From Heterocephalus glaber (Eukaryota > Chordata > Mammalia > Rodentia > Bathyergidae), in contig NW_004624801.1 in the NCBI RefSeq assembly GCF_000247695.1, forward strand, positions 1,402,875 to 1,466,874: a DNA stretch of 64,000 nucleotides, read 5' to 3'. This document shows positions 62,256 through 64,000 of the stretch, piece after piece (within the stretch, counting starts at the first letter, position 1; each line of letters starts with the position of its first letter). The translations under genes were made by a program, and so were the position numbers. The notes under the pieces were generated by a model, which saw only the letters and a program-made list of their open reading frames with translations, searched no databases and had not been told where the DNA came from.

Positions 62256-62780
62256 TTTTTGATTGGCATTTTCAGATTTTTCAAGGAGTCTATCAGTCGT
62301 TCCTTCACATGTTGCAAAAATAAACGAAAAAAAAGAAAAAAACTGAACCGTATGCCATTGTTGGGCAGAATTTTCTGAATTTGTCTTGAAGCCAAGAGAA
62401 TTTATTTGACTGTCTGGGGAGAATTGAGGCAGATCTCTTATTCTCAAACAGATACCGAGGTTGCTTGAACAAATGGTTCATGTTAGCTGCAGAAAGACCC
62501 TGAATAGAAACCATGTGTCTCTGAACTTTGTGGTTGAGTTGAACCACAAGCAGACCAAAGAGCTGTCAGTCTCCAGCCTTGATTGCAGATGCTTGTGGGG
62601 AAGAGGAAAACTGTCAGTGCCACCTCGTGCTTCGTATTCACAGAGAGACCTGTGAGCTCCTGGAGAGCAGATCGTGGTTGAATGAGGAAGAGAGATCCTA
62701 GCTTGCAGCAAGTGGGCAAAGTGAAGACGCATGGTTTTTCTCTATGGGCACCCACATATGGTAAAGTTAGCAAAGTAAAG
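62256..62780. promoter_or_regulatory. Candidate conserved block with paired RUNX sites
   Basis: TTGTGGTT (62528-62535) and its inverse AACCACAA (62542-62549) are separated by 6 nt. Each holds the RUNX consensus TGTGGTT/AACCACA, giving a symmetric double site and an 8-bp hairpin. The surrounding 500 bp are repeat-free, and several minus frames (73-96 codons) remain open without a recognisable product. Enhancer function is inferred. Confidence 0.35.
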
Positions 62781-64000
62781 CCTTTCTGGGAAAGAGAAAC
62801 AACCCAGAGAGGCTAAGAACATTAAAAAGTCTTCTTACAGCTCTCATAAAGGTGAAGAAAAACATCCTAGTAGAATTAGTAAGAGACTCAAGATGGTTAA
62901 GGTTACTGGATCAGAAAAGCAAGAAAGACAAATTTCCAAGTGGCACCATTTATCAAACTCTAAAAGCAGTAAGAGAATGTTAGAAAGCAATATGAAATGC
63001 TCTTTTGTATCCACAGGCAAGAAAATCACTTAAGAACATACAAGAGAGGCTTCCTGGGTGAACACAGGCATGCCTTAAACCAATGGCCTAAGTGTGGATA
63101 CTGAGTTACCTAATAACTAAAGGGCAGTAGAAACATTTTCTGCTTCCTCCTCCATGCTTCTGTCACAGGCCCTCTTTACTTCACTCAGAAGTATGTATTT
63201 GAAGCATCTGACACTTTCAGTAGTTTGGGGAAAGAAATAAAAAGTAACAAAGAAATCATAATTTTCATCATAGTAAATATCAAAGTTTCAGGTGTTCTGT
63301 TATTGCCGATATTGAAAATTAAATCAGACATTTTGCTACCTTTAAAAAACAGGCAATAGAAATCAAGTAGCAACACAGTGTTTCAACACAGGCTTGTCAA
63401 TTGAAACATGTACAATTCTAATGATGGATGTTAGCAATGAGGGAGCTAGGCATGTGTGGAGTCAGGGGTATTTGGAAAATCTTGCAATTTTGCAATGACT
63501 CTAAAACTGCTCCAAAAATTAGTCTTGATAAAAGTGTTAAATTTATGGTTGTGATTCACAGAGAACTACAACTTGAAATGTAGGTTAGGTGGTATGTGTT
63601 TAAAAATTATATATTCACACATATGCGTATGTATATAGGAATAGAGGGAAAGGGGGTACTTGTACATCTTACAACACACATTTCAAATATTTCTCCATTT
63701 TAATATAGTACATAATACCCAGAATCAAAGCAACATTTGGGGAACATGGAGGTTTTATAGTACAGAAGGTATAAACTGAAATGACTTAAATGTTTTATCC
63801 ACTTTCTTCTAAAGATTTCATTAGACCAGAGTAATATTAATATAGGTCTCATTTTTCCTTACCAGAAGTATCTGTGGGTTTTCCCAAGTCACTGTCCATC
63901 TGTCTTCCCTTTGCCCAAGTATTATGTGCACAAAGATAAACACTCTTCCATCAAGAATCCTGAAAGAAATCCTTTAAAATGAAAACCAAAAAAGCAACCT
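62781..64000. other. Unique AT-rich sequence
   Basis: Nothing recognised. Short frames only. Confidence 0.4.

Noticed and set aside
1..64000. Prokaryotic-style operons, phage or defence systems
   Set aside because: The whole window has mammalian interspersed repeats and no dense coding, so such systems are not expected and none was seen.

Overview
This 64 kb window is nuclear DNA from a placental mammal, and the repeats point to a rodent outside the mouse/rat lineage. The main evidence is at least ten copies of a tRNA-Ala-derived ID-type SINE in several subfamilies, a B1-dID-like composite, a B1 copy, rodent-style MaLR LTRs, and an ancient mammalian background of MIR, L2, MER5A, MLT1/MLT2-like LTRs and old L1s. 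B1-dID composites occur in squirrel-, dormouse- and beaver-related rodents. I favour a squirrel- or beaver-like clade but cannot fix the species.

I find no protein-coding gene. The sequence is AT-rich, has no CpG island, and no reading frame exceeds about 140 codons. The longest frames lie inside an LTR or across a CA repeat. The window is best read as a gene desert or the inside of a very large intron.

Layout. 1-7 kb: unique sequence with a MIR, a 70-bp hAT miniature element, an ID SINE, a GT repeat, an L2 and a twin-primed (5'-inverted) L1 with target duplication. 7-15 kb: an L1 ORF1 remnant split by an ID SINE, a conserved-looking block, L2, a CpG-bearing hAT element, a 3'-truncated 5S rRNA retropseudogene, two ID SINEs and a solo MaLR LTR. 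15-29 kb: mostly unique DNA with an ID, MIRs, an MLT1 LTR, a possible processed pseudogene and an MLT2-like LTR. 29-34 kb: MER5A, a CT repeat and an internally deleted L1 carrying a nested Tigger-like DNA transposon. 34-41 kb: unique, with one homeodomain-site-rich block. 41-51 kb: the densest repeat region, with a long fold-back, a two-LTR MaLR provirus and two adjacent old L1 copies carrying ID and B1 insertions. 51-64 kb: L2, ID SINEs, MIRs and three blocks that look like candidate enhancers (octamer, nested hairpin, paired RUNX sites).

No undescribed multi-gene system is visible. The points most worth checking are the 41.5 kb fold-back, the tailless 5S retropseudogene, the Tigger insertion inside a younger L1, and the candidate conserved non-coding blocks. 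Family names rest on recall of consensus sequences, not on a database search.
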